This document shows, one piece after another, positions 14,560 through 27,957 of a stretch of 64,000 nt of DNA (position 1 is the first letter of the stretch; every line of letters begins with the position of its first letter). The position numbers were made by a program, and so were the translations under genes. This stretch comes from Epiperipatus broadwayi (taxonomy: Eukaryota > Onychophora > Udeonychophora > Euonychophora > Peripatidae): NCBI GenBank assembly GCA_028023455.1, contig JAQFVV010006335.1:1203412-1267411 (forward strand). Direction: 5' to 3'. Below the pieces are notes generated by a model that was not told the DNA's origin, made no database searches, and saw only the letters and a list, made by a program, of their open reading frames with translations.

Positions 14560-15300
14560 AAGGGTCAGATTCACTTTAGGTCATCATGGGGATGATGAGA
14601 ATCTCAGCCTCAGGGGTTTTTGAGCATTCCATCATCAGATTCTCAATTGAATGGTCGGTTTAACAGTTGGAGTATTGAGTGGATTGAAGCCTGTCCATTA
14701 AAGTATGAATATTTGCTATCTTAATATATATCTGAGAACTTATTGCATATATGTGTAGAGATGATAAACTTGACCAAGTGATGATTTCTGTTTTAGCATG
14801 GGAAGATGTATACTGGTGATTATTTATATTTTCGACATATATGTGTTCAAGTGCAATAGTTATTATGAGACAGAGTGGAAAGTAGTGGGTTGTGTGAATG
14901 TCTGTGCTAATATACACTGTATATTACATATATTCATACAGGTATGTAATAAGCCTGTATTTCAGTTATTACATAGTAGAGATGTCTGTCCATGCCTCAT
15001 ATATGTATTAAATGGATTATATCCTGTATATGAGGGGTCAGATTGACTTTAAGTCAATATGGGTGTGACAAGCATCTCGGCCTCAGGGTGGCCTTTGAAC
15101 ATTTTATCATCAGATTTTCAATTGGATGGACGGTTGAACAGTTGGAGTGTGGAGTGGATTGAAGCTTGTCCATTAAAGTATGAAGATTGAATACCTGAAA
15201 CTTATTGCATATATGTGTAGAGATGATAATCTAGATCAACTTATGATTGCTTGTTTAGCATGAAATACGTATATTGGTGAATATTTAGCTTTACAAAAGA
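14560..15300 (+). repeat. Dispersed repeat S, about one and a half tandem units
   Basis: GGGTCAGATT occurs at 14562 and again at 15035, giving a 473-bp period. Each unit then shows a CATCAGATTYTCAATTG block, a CAGTTGGAGT block, a GTCCATTAAAGTATGAA block and TATTGCATATATGTGTAGAG. The same units recur at 21418-22010, 26540-27018 (inverted) and 27020-27660. Short open frames inside are not conserved between copies, so I treat it as a non-coding family. Confidence 0.65.
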
Positions 15301-18300
15301 ATGGGTATAAATTGCCCAAATGGGTTGTTTATCCATCTTGTGATGAGTGTTCTTGGGTAATTTAATTAATTACATATTATAAATATGTGATCGATGGACT
15401 CCTCTTCATTGAAAAGTTTTTGTTCAATATAAACATTAAAAAACAATTTAATTTAGTTTACTCATAATGTAATAATTTATTAAATTGTAGTTCAAAAATA
15501 GCCTTCTTTATAAATAAATCTAATATTTGTATTATATAGAAAAATAAAGTTTTACTTAAAACAAATACTTTATTAAAGTATCAAGCGTGAATAAATTCAA
15601 ATATATTTAAATATATGTTTCTACTTTAAATCTATAAATTATATCTGCCTAAAATTATAAATGACTAAACCTAATATTTATTTTTAAAGTATAAGCAGCT
15701 TATTAAAAATTTTTAAGATATTAAAAATATAACCTATGGGGGTTAATATTTTTTGAGTTTATTTTAAAATAAACTACTTGATTCATGATGAATTCTATTT
15801 TTTTTACATTTATTTCCTAATTGATTTTATTTCACAAAACATCAACTGAAGTTTAATCTAGGTGTGAATTGGCTTTTTTATTTAATTATATTGTTATTGA
15901 AATGAGCTTTTATATTGAATTTTGTTACAAAAATATTTTTTAAAGTTGTATAATCAATGTTATTATATGGCTGTCTAGAAAGAAAACTTTAGAATATGAC
16001 CTGATGTCGTAAAGATGTGTATCATTTTTATCAAAAGATTTTTATATCTTTTTTAAAAAGATTTCTTTTTTAGCAATGCTTATGTGATTTAATAGAAAAT
16101 TCAAATTTTTCACATATAAATTTTATTTACCTTTTGTACAGTTTTATAAATTCAATATTATATATATTCACTGTTTTAAAATATGATTTCTTTAAACTTT
16201 ATTTTTTTTTTTTTTTGATTTTCAAGTTCTATAAATAGTTGGATAATTTTATATGCTGGTTAACTAAATAAAGAAATTTAGATATCTCCAATCATTTATA
16301 TATGAAAAATAATATAAATAAGATTATAAATATATAATCAGTTAGTTCTTAATAAAGATTTTTATCATTTCTATTTATTGCTTATTATTTAACACAGTAT
16401 CATTATTATGCACAGTATGATATAGTATGTCAAAAACTTCTCTCCAGGCTTTTTATAAGTACAACATATAACAAATATTTTTAACATGCACATATACTAT
16501 ATAATAGAGTTGTTTTTAACACATAAATACATGTGTGTAATAAAATTTATTTTACAAATTATTCATAATAGTTCATCATAATGTGGGACAGGATCTTCAT
16601 GTTCTTATGTACAATACCAAACTATAAAACAAAAGTTGTAATCACCATTTTTGTCACTTAAGTAAGTTTTAGAAAACTACGATAGTTGCAGGATGACAGT
16701 GCTTAATATATTTTCCTGTGTTTTCCTACCCAAAATATCCAGTCTACTTTCAAGCTTATGGAACTGCCAATTGGCAACTCTTGTTATTTTCTAGAGCTTA
16801 AAAAACATGTCAAAAAATGCTGAAATGTATGCTATTGAAACAGCAGTATGTAAATTGAATATATATGGTTGGTCATGTGGTAGTTTATTGGTTTATATCA
16901 AACAATGAAATGTTTATTCAGCCATAGTACATATTTGAATGAGATTAGTTTATTCACATATAGTATGTGTCTGAATGTATTACTTTTTCTTTTCAAAATA
17001 AAAAAAGGAACAAAATTTATTTATTCTTCTTTATTTTACTTATGGTGATAATTGATGATGATGAAGTTTATATTAATTTTTCAATCTATGCAATCATTCT
17101 ATATTTTCAGTAAATAAATTGATGTTATTTTGACCATGGAATGTGACAATGTCTGTTTCTGTTGCAAAATATTATTGTTTACCAAAACTGTATTTTGTTC
17201 ATATAAATTTGTGTTATTAAATGCAGTACTTTCGCATCTTCTAGTCTATCAAGTTCGGAAGTATTTTTTTTAAATACACAGGTTTAGGGCCCTATTTTTT
17301 TCCATTTATTTCACTCAATGTCTGTTAGTTAAGTTTAAATAAATTAAATAATTATAAATTCCATTCAGAAGTTTATTTTAATTGTTTTAAAACTTTATAT
17401 TGTAACATGTAAGTGCAGGCATGCTTGGAACATAATCATAGTTTGTTTACATTCAGCATCTTTATTTTTGTTACTGGAATTATGGCATAAATTGAAAGTT
17501 TGGATTTTCTGTTGACATAATAGCATGCAGTGAAGTATAAAATTCTATTCTTCTGAAAAGCACATGACATGATACTTTGTGTTTCTCATATTTTTATATT
17601 AATAAGTATATTTAAAATAAAAAACAAATAAAATAAATTGAAAAAATTATAATTATTTTTTTCTGAAATTTTTCATTTTTTAAAAAAAAAAACAATAATA
17701 AAAAATGTAAATATTAAAAAAGCATCACTACTTGTCAGACATTTAGATTTTTATTATTTATTATATGCCCCTGAAGGTGTATATTTAAAAAAAAATTGAC
17801 AAAATTGGTAGTCAGGATAATGTACAAGTACCCTAAAGACTTATAATGAACCATCGATGCAAATTTCATGGTTCCACAAGCATAGATAATAATTTCACAA
17901 ATTCATTTTTCGTTTTTGCACATTTTATTAATTTAAGCTATTTTTTTGAATATGCATTCAAATTCATTTTATTTTAAAATTAAATAAAATTTTATATTAT
18001 TATATAAAGCAAGTGCTTAGGTTTGACAGAATTGCCATAAAATTAACCTTTTCCTTTGGAATTGTTTAAATGCCAATTTAATTTGTTGGATTACATTTAA
18101 AGAACTCAATGTTTCCACTGAGATGACAACAATATAACTGAATGACAAGATTAAATAAACAAAGTTTTGAGAAAAGAAAGTTACATCAGGCAATAGAGGA
18201 AAATGTGCATATGAAATTTATGAAATTTTAATTATTTAAATATTTTATTTATTATTTTTTTCAAATCCATGGGTAATTAAATTTCTGAATTTTTGTAGAA

Positions 18301-18794
18301 CTCTCAAATATAAAATGGTACTATATAAAATATTATAGTTATTAAAAACTGGTCCTTTGAATAATCCATCAATATCTTTTAGAAATAAAATTTAAATTGT
18401 GAGATTAACCTTAATATGAAGTTAAATTGTGTTTTAAACATTAAAATATATTTGTTTGTGATTTGCTGTATATTAATGAATCTATTTACAGTATATGTTT
18501 ATATTATAAAATAATTCAGTTGCAAAATTAGATTTATGAATTTAAAAAAATTAATTTAAATTATTAATAATAGTCATTTTCAATTCTTTTTTACCATATC
18601 AATGTGACTGTCTCAACTTGATAGATGTATTTGTTTGTAACAATTGAAAATAACTAAGTTTGTACGATCTAATAACCAATGTTTATTTTAAATCTGAACC
18701 TAAATTTATAATTTTACCATGTATACATACTTGTGTATATAGTTTTTCAGCTGAACCATGTATTATTTTCCATTTCATACCAATATTTCGATAG
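15301..18794. other. AT-rich spacer, nothing recognised
   Basis: About 3.5 kb with no convincing frames, RNA genes or repeat structure beyond homopolymer runs (for example T14 near 16203). Confidence 0.4.
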
Positions 18795-19345
18795 ACTAGC
18801 ATCCACCATTATCAAGGTTAACTTTTGAAATAAAAATCATTAGATCTCAAACAATAACATGACTCAGTGCAAGATGAGAAATGAGATTCAACTTGAAGTA
18901 GTTCAGCATTCACAATATAAGACTTATCAAAATGTTTATTTTCCTCAGTTTTTTCACTTATAAATTTTAAGTTAATATTAGGTAAAACGAAAGGTTTTCA
19001 CATAGCTGAAATACATTGTGCTTTGTCTGCCCTATTTAAACAAGTAGGTCTCACCATGAGAGAGTCAAGTGAAATATTAAAGTGACCTACTTGTTTAAAT
19101 AGGGCTGTTGAAGCACAAAATATTCCAGCTATGTGAAAACCTCTCATTTTACCTAATATTAACTTAAAATTAATAAGTGAAAAACCTGAGGAAACTAAAC
19201 ATTTTGATAAACTTCATTTTGTGAATGCTGAACTATTTTAAGTTGAATCTAATTTCTCATCTCGCACTGAGTCATGTTATTGTTTGAGATCAAACATTTT
19301 TTCTTTCAAAAGTTAACCTTGATAATGGCAGATGGTAATATCTTG
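18795..19345. mobile_element. Large imperfect inverted repeat (arms about 255 bp), PLE-tail-like
   Basis: The left arm (about 18795-19050) and right arm (19084-19345) are inverted copies around a 33-bp spacer. Paired landmarks are CTATTTAAACAAGTAGGTC against GACCTACTTGTTTAAATAG at the centre, TTAAGTTAATATTAGGTAAA, and TTATCAAGGTTAACTTT against AAAGTTAACCTTGATAATGG at the edge. Just outside the left arm the reverse strand reads CGAAATATTGG, a PLE-tail-like signature pointing outward. I infer another head-to-head pair of truncated elements. No intact frame is present. Confidence 0.6.
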
Positions 19346-19639
19346 TAGCTTTTATCAATTATGTAACATTGAATAATCAAAATGAGACTTCCTTTCACAA
19401 TACCCATAGTTCAATTTTCTGTTATTTTAACATTTGATGACTGCCAATTCATTAACATTTGACGATTTTTTGAAATCAACATAGCCTCTTTTGTTTTACA
19501 TTTATTTTGGTCAAGTTAAATTTGCATAATTTTTATATTTTTATAATCAAATTATAATCAATATTGACATGATTTATTATGAACAAATATAACAGATGGT
19601 GAAGGTTTATTTACACCTTTTTCTGATTGTTTATCTTTT

Positions 19640-19717
19640 TGAATTCTATTATATAAAAACATATGTTCTTTTATTCCCTTCTATAATTTATGTGAATTTT
19701 ACTGTATTTTAATATAT

Positions 19718-19775
<58 letters not shown>

Positions 19776-19945
19776 TGATTTGAATATATATACTTTGGAA
19801 AGAATACAGACATCAAACTTAATTTATTCATATAATTCTATTATACAAAAACATATGCTCTTTTATTCTCTTCTATAATTTATGTGAATTTATTGATTTG
19901 AATATTACATATAGTTGGAAAGAATACATACATCAAACTTAAATT
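19640..19945. repeat. Local tandem duplication split by a (CA)n(TA)n microsatellite
   Basis: The block ACATATGTTCTTTTATTC...ATAATTTATGTGAATTT (about 19660) recurs at about 19850. GATTTGAATAT followed by GGAAAGAATACA recurs as well (about 19777 and 19906). A (CA)n run (19725-19748) joined to (TA)n (19749-19775) sits in the first copy. Confidence 0.6.
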
Positions 19946-21413
19946 ATTATATATATATATATATATGTGTGTGTGTATTTGCTTCACTTTAAATAATTTT
20001 TTTACGAATATTATTTATTTGTGCATTTGGACATAACTGGAATCACAGGAACTAAATTGTAACATATACTTTCAATTCACTTTAATTTTAATTTTTATTC
20101 CTTAAATGTAATTAATTGTAATATATATATATATATATAAACCATGAGTATATGTATATTAATTGTATATATATATATATATAAACCATGAGTGTAAAAT
20201 ATGGCTGTTTAAAAACATTTTTTTTTTAGGAAAAAAAATGGAATAGTTATATTTTATTTTGAGATAAATAATTAATTACTCAAATTTATTCACCAAGTAT
20301 TTTAACTTGCATTAAAAGAAATACATGTTTTACTAAAAGAAAAAAAAATCTTTATATTGTATTCTAAATTAAAAATCTATTTTTCATATTTATTTCATTA
20401 TATTTCTAATAAAAGTTTTAATTAGGTAAATATTTACAAAACTATTCATTAATTTTTGAAGTGATAAAAAAACAAGTAACCAAAAAAGATGCATAGATTC
20501 AATTAATAAATTTAGAAAACATAGTAATAACAAAAAAATAATAATATAGAATTTAGATAGCTAGATTAAGTTTCATTATAAAAAAAAAGTTTTTAATTAA
20601 TACTTTTAATTAGTGAAAACTCTAGAAATGTTTAATTAAAGAATAATATGGAAACATTTATTTCATTTTAGTATACAAGCTTAGTAAAATGTGTTTAGGA
20701 GTTGTCAAACTGGCCACTGGGAGCTCTGAAACAAAACGAAAAGAGAAATGACAAGTATGGAGAAGTAACAGCAATTGATCTACTCTAATTGGTCACCCCT
20801 GGATATGTGGAAGTTGTGTTACAGCAAGATGTGTATTTATGTTATTATTATTAAGAAAATTAGTTATTTGCACATATCATTTTAAATAAATATCTACCTT
20901 AGAAATGTAGAAAAAATGTTACCCAATTGTTGCAATTTTAAGAAAATCCCCAAAAGCATGGTGTTTAAAAAACATTTCTACTATAATATGTCTTTTGGAT
21001 TGTGAACTAGATTAAAAAATAATCATGAATTATGTGGACCATGAAATTCCATTAGCAAACTAATTTTCTGATACAGTATTTTCAAAATATCCTGCTCTAT
21101 TCAATAAGCTAAAAGCTCCCTCTAATAAATGTATAAATAAAAATGAATTTCTAAATAAAAACAAACAATCTCTTGTAAAAGTAGCTTACAATCTAAACTT
21201 TGTCCACTGTCAAATCAAACTCATTTAGAACATAAATTTAGTTAATATGTGGTTAAGCCTGTATTTTTATTTATGGCGTAAACACACACATATACATATA
21301 GATGCAACAAACATTAACTTTTAACTATATTAAGGAAATATCATGATAAATTAGTTTTAGTTATCTATTAGAAAGATCAAAACCCCAATTAAAAATAAAT
21401 TGTACTAATATAT
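19946..21413. other. AT-rich spacer with small TA-tract duplications
   Basis: A short duplicated motif ((TA)n followed by AAACCATGAGT) lies at 20122-20190. A patch at 20695-20830 (ACTGGCCACTGGGAGCTCTG, later TTGGTCACCCCTGGATATG) is clearly richer in G+C than its surroundings, but I cannot assign it. Nothing else is recognised. Confidence 0.4.
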
Positions 21414-22010
21414 ATATATTGTGCCCTTGTCTGTAGATCATAGGTAGGGTATTGGACAGTTGTTGGGTGTTCAAGTCTGAGTTTTAATTCTATATTTGCA
21501 ATTAACTCCCAGGTTTATGAAGAATGCCTGGTTTTTAAATAATTACATATCAAGCTTATCCTGCAGATCCCTCTTCTATGTATTTAAATGGATAAGGTCA
21601 TACATGAGGGATCAGAGTGACTTCAGGAGTCAACATAGTTGGCAATAATGTTGGCATCAGCATGGGGATTTGGATTCCATAATCAGATTTTCAATGATAT
21701 GGGTGGCTGAAAAGTTGAGATTTGAAGTAGATTGGCTCTGTCAATAAAATGTGAAGATTTTCTAACTTAATATAAAATGAGCTGATTATATATGTGTGTG
21801 GAGATGTGTCTGGATCAACAGGCGAATGCTGGTTTTGCTTTATGAAATATGTATATTGATGATTATCTTTTTTTACGTGAGTGTGGCCATATGTATTAGT
21901 TGTATGAGATAGTGTGGATGAGTAGGTGGGTGCTTGAGAAGTCTGAGTTCACATGTCCCTATATTTACGATTAAGCTCAGGTTTTATGAAGGAGAGTGCT
22001 TGGTTTTCTA
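21414..22010 (+). repeat. Dispersed repeat S, copy 2
   Basis: Begins after a short TA tract with TTGTGCCCTTGTCTGTAG. It carries the S landmarks in order: TTGTTGGGTGTTCAAGTCTG, TGCAGATCCCTCTTCTATG, GGGATCAGAGTGACTTCAGG, AATCAGATTTTCAATGATAT, AAAATGTGAAGATTTTCTAA and TTATGAAGGAGAGTGCTTGG. Compared with the copy at 27020-27660 it has scattered single-base indels. Confidence 0.65.
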
Positions 22011-22257
22011 ATATTATGTGTACCCTTACTTCTTGATTGTAAAATGGTTTAAAATACAACTAGCTCCAGTTACATTATTCTGCTTAATTAAAATTTGCAT
22101 AAATATCTTTATATGCATTTATATTATCATATCTTCAATGAAATTTATTATCAATCATCAAAATCAATATAGTTCTAGATTATACTAATTAAATAAATAT
22201 TTATAAAATTATGAGACTGCGAAGTAAAGTTACAAAGTAATAAGCAGATTTACACTG

Positions 22258-22445
22258 AGTCAATATCTCCCAAGATACTGTCTCAATGGCATAAGAATAC
22301 TACCCCTAATTTATCACCTTACCATTACATCTATAGCATTCTTATGGCTTTTAAATGAAATAATTATCTTTACTAATACTAAAATAATTCCTAACTTTTA
22401 ACTTAAAATATAATTAAATAATCTCAGGTTCTTCTAAGTTTTAAA
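22258..22445 (-). repeat. Dispersed repeat R, copy 2
   Basis: Reverse-strand counterpart of 8044-8270. GTCTCAATGGCATAAGAATACTAC, TAGCATTCTTATGGC and AATAATCTCAGGTTCTT occur in the mirrored order. Confidence 0.6.
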
Positions 22446-25310
22446 ATAATAATAACTCATGTAAATAAGTATGATGTGGGATTTTATATCAAACTTAAAT
22501 ACACCTAACTTATTTAAATAATAATAAATAATAATACTAATCTTAAAGTGTAATTTAATCTCATCTATTTTTCTTATAATCAGTCATTAAATAAATAATA
22601 ATCATATGTATATCTTTTATTTCATATGGTATCTTCATTTTAAAATAGATCAAAATCTTATACTTAATAATCTGTGGCAATAAACAATATTGTATTCTTA
22701 TAATGTGTATTATAATCATCTTATGACCATTGCAATATTTTATGTTCATGTCAATCAATACTTATAAAATAATGTTAAGCAAATATGGTATTCAATTTTA
22801 AGTAATAATAACAAATTCAATTTTGTGCAAATATTATGTTTATTTCAAATCATCTGATGTCAAAATGCTGAGGTGAAAAATAAGGAAACTCGACACACTT
22901 TTAAAACAAATTAACAAATTTATTTATAATAACTTCAAATAAAATTTATTTACAATATTTACAGTTTATAACTTATAACAACAAATAAAATAAAAAATAA
23001 AAATAAGAAATACAAATATAAGAGGCTTACACTGTTATTAACTCATGTACTTAATAAAGAATTACACATTCCTTCAAATGCTATATTAATAATATTACAG
23101 TGTATTTTTCTTAAACTTAGATTTTAAATAAATAGTTGTACTTTAATTACTACAAATAACAATATGTTAAGACTATTTATGTAGCATGTGTACATAATGT
23201 AGCTTTACCTATTAAATAACTACATTACTTAAATATCATTTATAATATACTATAATGTATTCACTTTATTATATAGCATTGCTTAATATCTGTCATATAA
23301 AATCAATATCTCTTTATAATGTAAAACAAATGATTGGCTATAATTATATTCCACCTAATGTAATTCCTGTTATATGTTTTATAAAATATGCATTCTATAT
23401 CTGTATTATTCAAACATTAATATTTAAATCATTTATCAATTTTTAATTCATAAAACATTACATTAGATAAATTCTATGATTCCTTTCTGTGTAAAATGTT
23501 TATTTTACCCTATGTGCTTTACTAACCTTTCCTAATAAATTTCTATCTATAAAACATATTCTAAACTTATTTAAAACATTTTCCGGAAAAACAAATATCA
23601 ACTTCAAATAAAATATTTATTATCCAAATTACTCAACTATATTGTCTATACTTAGTAAACTTTTCAATCTAAATATAGGCTTCTACTCATACACCGTAAC
23701 TTAACTTATTCAATAAACAAAATACACAAAAATATAGACTTTAAAATCCTTTTCTGACTTGCAAAATAAAATAATTACTTAGATAAATAATAAACATCAT
23801 TTTAATACTAAGCATAAATAAAAATATCAAAATTATTTACGAAAGAATCATATAATTATTTCTAAGCCTTTACATAATGTTGTATCATGTTTATATTATA
23901 AATTAAAAATTATGCATATTTTAATAAAGTTTGTAATGTATGTGTTTTCATAATATATTTATCCATTCATTCTACAACAACATAATATTCAGTTGATCTA
24001 AAGAAAACATATTAAATTCATTAAAAATCATTATACAATATTTTTTACCATAATAATAATATTGAATTTTCTGCTATCCAGTATTCTTGAATTTTGACCT
24101 TCATAAAATAAAAATCATTCACATTTTCACTCATAAAAATTCATTAGAATATTCAAATTGTTATATTAATTATAAAATAAGTTTATGTAATTAATTATTA
24201 TATTATTTTTAAGTTACTATTTAATAAATGTGCCTAACCTACTTTTTAAGGAGTTTAATAATATTTAAATTTTATGTTAAAAATAGAATAAAATAAAAAA
24301 ATCATATTACATAGTCCAGCGTTGATTTTTGTCCTACCATAAAGTTCTAATAAATATCCTCTGTATAAAGTCAATAAAACACTATTTCCTGTTCCGTTGT
24401 ATCACGTGTTTCTTAAAAGTTTATAATAAGAATGATAACGTTCTTTTTTCAAAAAATAAAATAAGTTCCAATAAGAAAACAAATAAAATTAAAATAGTTT
24501 ATAAGTTCTTTGGATCCAATTCTTCATCAATTATTATTTGAAAGTTATTATTTCAACTTAGTTTATAATTAATAAAATTGTCGTTTAATTATTTTCAATT
24601 AACTTAGTTAAACGGCTTATTTAACTTAACTTGATTTGGATATCCATGTATTACTTGCGCATTTGTAAATACCATATTCGGTAAGAATTAATTTTTCCAT
24701 CTATAACGTCCAGCGTTTAGATAACTTTAATAAAATAATTTTTATTATTTTAAGTTTTTTAAAATACTTATACTTATAATATATTTGCCTTTTCAAATTA
24801 TCAATCTCTAGTCTTTTAAGCATAAAGACTTAACAAGGCAAGTATTTTTTAAAATTACTACCGCTTCTTATATCTTTCCTTAAGATACATATTTTACTTC
24901 TATAATTTATCAAAATGCTTTCTTTTACAGAAAGATTTATATTTTTAAAATATCTATTAGTAATAGACAATAGTAATTTAACTTTTGAAAACTATTTATA
25001 GTCCAAAATACTATTTTCTCCATCTTGTAGTTTTATGTTCTAATCTAGCGTCTGTTTACTTTTTCCAGCATAAAGTTTCTGATAAATTTCTCCGATCTGT
25101 GATGTTTCCATTGATTATTTATGCGTAAATTGAGTTTCGATATTGAGAAGATGATAGGGAATTATTAAAGATATCTACTGCATATTCATTATTTAAACTT
25201 TTATAAAATTATATGCCATGACTTACTCTTATAATTTTATAAACTGATTCTTAGAAGCGTTTCCAAATTTACTTAGCTATTTTCTCAATAGCACAAACGA
25301 CTTAGAAGTT
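22446..25310. other. AT-rich region with degenerate repeated motif
   Basis: No convincing frames. A motif of about 50 bp (TCYAGCGT, T-rich, CC.CATAAAGTTYTRATAAAT, then TCYTCTG-like) appears near 24315 and 25045, with a shorter form (GTCCAGCGTTTAG) near 24708. The block may be a minus-strand retroelement fragment leading away from the promoter-like patch at 25341-25377. Confidence 0.3.
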
Positions 25311-25340
25311 TTATTGTGGGAACCCCTCAACAATTGAATC

Positions 25341-25377
25341 TAGCTTATATACTGCCAGAAACTCCTTATCTGATTGG
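25341..25377 (-). promoter_or_regulatory. Candidate minus-strand CCAAT-GATA-TATA patch
   Basis: On the minus strand CCAATCAG (25370-25377) is followed by a GATAAG site and then TATATAAGCTAG (box at 25344-25351). Sequence downstream on that strand includes GAGGGGTTCCCACAATAAAA. This resembles a compact pol II promoter, possibly within a retroelement LTR; no clear coding region follows. Motif evidence only. Confidence 0.28.
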
Positions 25378-26000
25378 TAGGTTTAAACAATCAAAATTTC
25401 TTATTTACATATTTACCAACACAATATTAAAAATAAATAATGAACTTAAATAATATTTTAATATTTTATCAAATTCTTTTAAAACAATATTTATCATTTA
25501 TTCAAATCTATTAAACATTCTTTTGAAATATTATTTTCCACTTGATTTAAATCTTAACTTTTATAAGATCATTTAAAATAAATTAAATCTTTTTTTGTCA
25601 TGTATTTTTAAAGACAATATTTTTAAAATCAAATTTAATATTTTACATTAATATCTTTATTTTTATCTTGTGATAACTCACGTATTATTTGTAAATTTAT
25701 AACATGATTTTTAAAATAATTATGCAACTTTTATTAGACAACTTCCACTTGTGTTAAATGTATAACATCTGTTCTTTATAAAAACAAGAGCGGCTTCATA
25801 GTCTAGAAATAAACTTAACAATTGCTTTTTTAAAATAAATATTTTTAAATATTTAAGATATTATAATAGATTTTAAAATAATTATTTGATATGATTAAAA
25901 TCAAATATTAATCTCAATTTAAGTACTTATAATTTAAAATATTTTTATTCACTTTTAACATATATTTTAAATTAAATAAGTAATATTTTGTCTAATTTTA
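25378..26000. other. AT-rich spacer up to assembly gap
   Basis: Nothing recognised. Confidence 0.4.
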
Positions 26001-26500
26001 NNNNNNNNNNNNNNNNNNNNNNNNNNNNNNNNNNNNNNNNNNNNNNNNNNNNNNNNNNNNNNNNNNNNNNNNNNNNNNNNNNNNNNNNNNNNNNNNNNNN
26101 NNNNNNNNNNNNNNNNNNNNNNNNNNNNNNNNNNNNNNNNNNNNNNNNNNNNNNNNNNNNNNNNNNNNNNNNNNNNNNNNNNNNNNNNNNNNNNNNNNNN
26201 NNNNNNNNNNNNNNNNNNNNNNNNNNNNNNNNNNNNNNNNNNNNNNNNNNNNNNNNNNNNNNNNNNNNNNNNNNNNNNNNNNNNNNNNNNNNNNNNNNNN
26301 NNNNNNNNNNNNNNNNNNNNNNNNNNNNNNNNNNNNNNNNNNNNNNNNNNNNNNNNNNNNNNNNNNNNNNNNNNNNNNNNNNNNNNNNNNNNNNNNNNNN
26401 NNNNNNNNNNNNNNNNNNNNNNNNNNNNNNNNNNNNNNNNNNNNNNNNNNNNNNNNNNNNNNNNNNNNNNNNNNNNNNNNNNNNNNNNNNNNNNNNNNNN
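26001..26500. other. Assembly gap (500 N)
   Basis: Exactly 500 N, which suggests a fixed-size or estimated scaffold gap rather than measured length. It lies directly beside an inverted-repeat cluster and a (TA)n tract, which probably broke the assembly. Confidence 0.99.
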
Positions 26501-26512
26501 GGGGAAAAGGTT

Positions 26513-26514
<2 letters not shown>

Positions 26515-26552
<38 letters not shown>
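26515..26552. repeat. (TA)n microsatellite
   Basis: Pure TA array at the outer edge of the inverted S copy. Confidence 0.95.
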
Positions 26553-26555
<3 letters not shown>

Positions 26556-27018
26556 GATTTGAACTCAAACTTTGGAGCACACACCAACTATCCACACTAT
26601 CTCATACAAGTGATACACATGACCACACATATGTAGAAAAGATAAATAATCACCAATATATGTATTTCATGCTAAACCAGCATTCATCAGTTGGTCCAGA
26701 TTATCATCTCCCACGCACATATATAATCAGTGCTCACTTTATATTAAGTTAGAAAATCTTCACATTTTATTGGACAGGGCTTCAATCTACTCAAATCTCC
26801 AACTTTTCAGCCACCCATATCATTGAAAATCTGATGATGGAAAGCCCAAATCCCACGCTGATGCCAACATTATTGCCACACCCATGTTGACCTGAAGTCA
26901 CTCTGACCCCTCATATATAAGACCTTATCCATTTAAATACATAGAAGAGGGATGGGCATGATACAAGCTTGATATATAAATATTTGAACACCAAGCACTC
27001 TTCACAAACCTGGAGCTT
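26540..27018 (-). repeat. Dispersed repeat S, copy 3 (inverted)
   Basis: Reverse complement of the S unit. Reverse-strand landmarks include CCCTCTTCTATGTATTTAAA, TCAGAGTGACTTCAGGTCAA, CAGATTTTCAATGATATGGG and TAGCATGAAATACATATATT. It abuts copy 4, which runs the other way, making a ~1.1-kb inverted repeat. Confidence 0.7.
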
Positions 27019-27019
27019 A

Positions 27020-27660
27020 ATTGTAACTATGCATATTGGTGATTATTTATTTTTTCGCATGTGTGTTGTCATGTGTATCAGTTGTATGAGATAGTGTGGA
27101 TAGTTGTTGGGTGTTCAAGTCTGAGTTTAAATTTCCTATATTTGCAATTAACCTCCAGGTTTATGAAGAATGCCTGGTTTTCAAATAATTACATATCAAG
27201 CTTGTATCCTGCAGATCCCTCTTCTATGTATTTAAATGGATAAGGTCATATACATGAGGGATCAGAGTGACTTCAGGTCAACATGGGTGTGGCAATAATG
27301 TTGGCATCAGCATGGGATTTGGGATTTCCATAATCAGATTTTCAATGATATGGGTGGCTGAAAAGTTGAGAGATTTGAGTAGATTGAAGCTCTGTCCAAT
27401 AAAATGTGAAGATTTTCTAACTTAATATAAAATGAGCACTGATTATATATGTGTGTGGGAGATGGTAATCTGGATCAACCGACGAATGCTGGTTTAGCAT
27501 GAAATATGTATATTGATGATTATTTACCTTTTTTTATGTGAGTGTGGCCATATGTATTAGTTGTATGAGATAGTGTGGATAGTAGGTGGGTGCTTGAAAG
27601 TCTGAGTTCACATGTCCTATATTTACGATTAAGCTCCAGGTTTATGAAGAGTGCTTGGTT
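27020..27660 (+). repeat. Dispersed repeat S, copy 4
   Basis: Forward unit plus a partial second unit. GTTTATGAAGAATGCCTGG (about 27160) recurs as GTTTATGAAGAGTGCTTGG (about 27640), a period of about 480 bp. It ends in a (TA)n tract. Confidence 0.7.
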
Positions 27661-27738
27661 TTCTAATATTATATATATATATATATATATGATAAACAAA
27701 AATGCAAATTAAAAAACTTGCTAACGCTTGTATTTATG

Positions 27739-27957
27739 TCCACAGATGGCGTCCTACCAAAAACACCTATCAAGCGTATATTTCGTTTACATAAACGTCA
27801 GAGTAGTTAGTATTCACTATCTCTAACTATAATTCCACTTTCAGATCATGATCTGAAAGTGGAATTATAGTTAGAGATAGTGAATACTAACTACTCTGAC
27901 GTTTATGTAAACGAAATATACGCTTGATAGGTGTTTTTGGTAGGACGCCATCTGTGG

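Noticed and set aside
20695-20830. G+C-richer patch as a host exon
   Set aside because: The frame is only about 20 codons and I see no convincing splice-site pair or recognised protein.
27085-27130. tRNA-like A and B boxes in the S repeat (GTTCAAGTCTG as B box), which would make it a SINE
   Set aside because: The A-box-like AGATAGTGTGGATAG lies only about 20 bp from the B-box-like motif, too close for a tRNA-type promoter, and no cloverleaf can be drawn.
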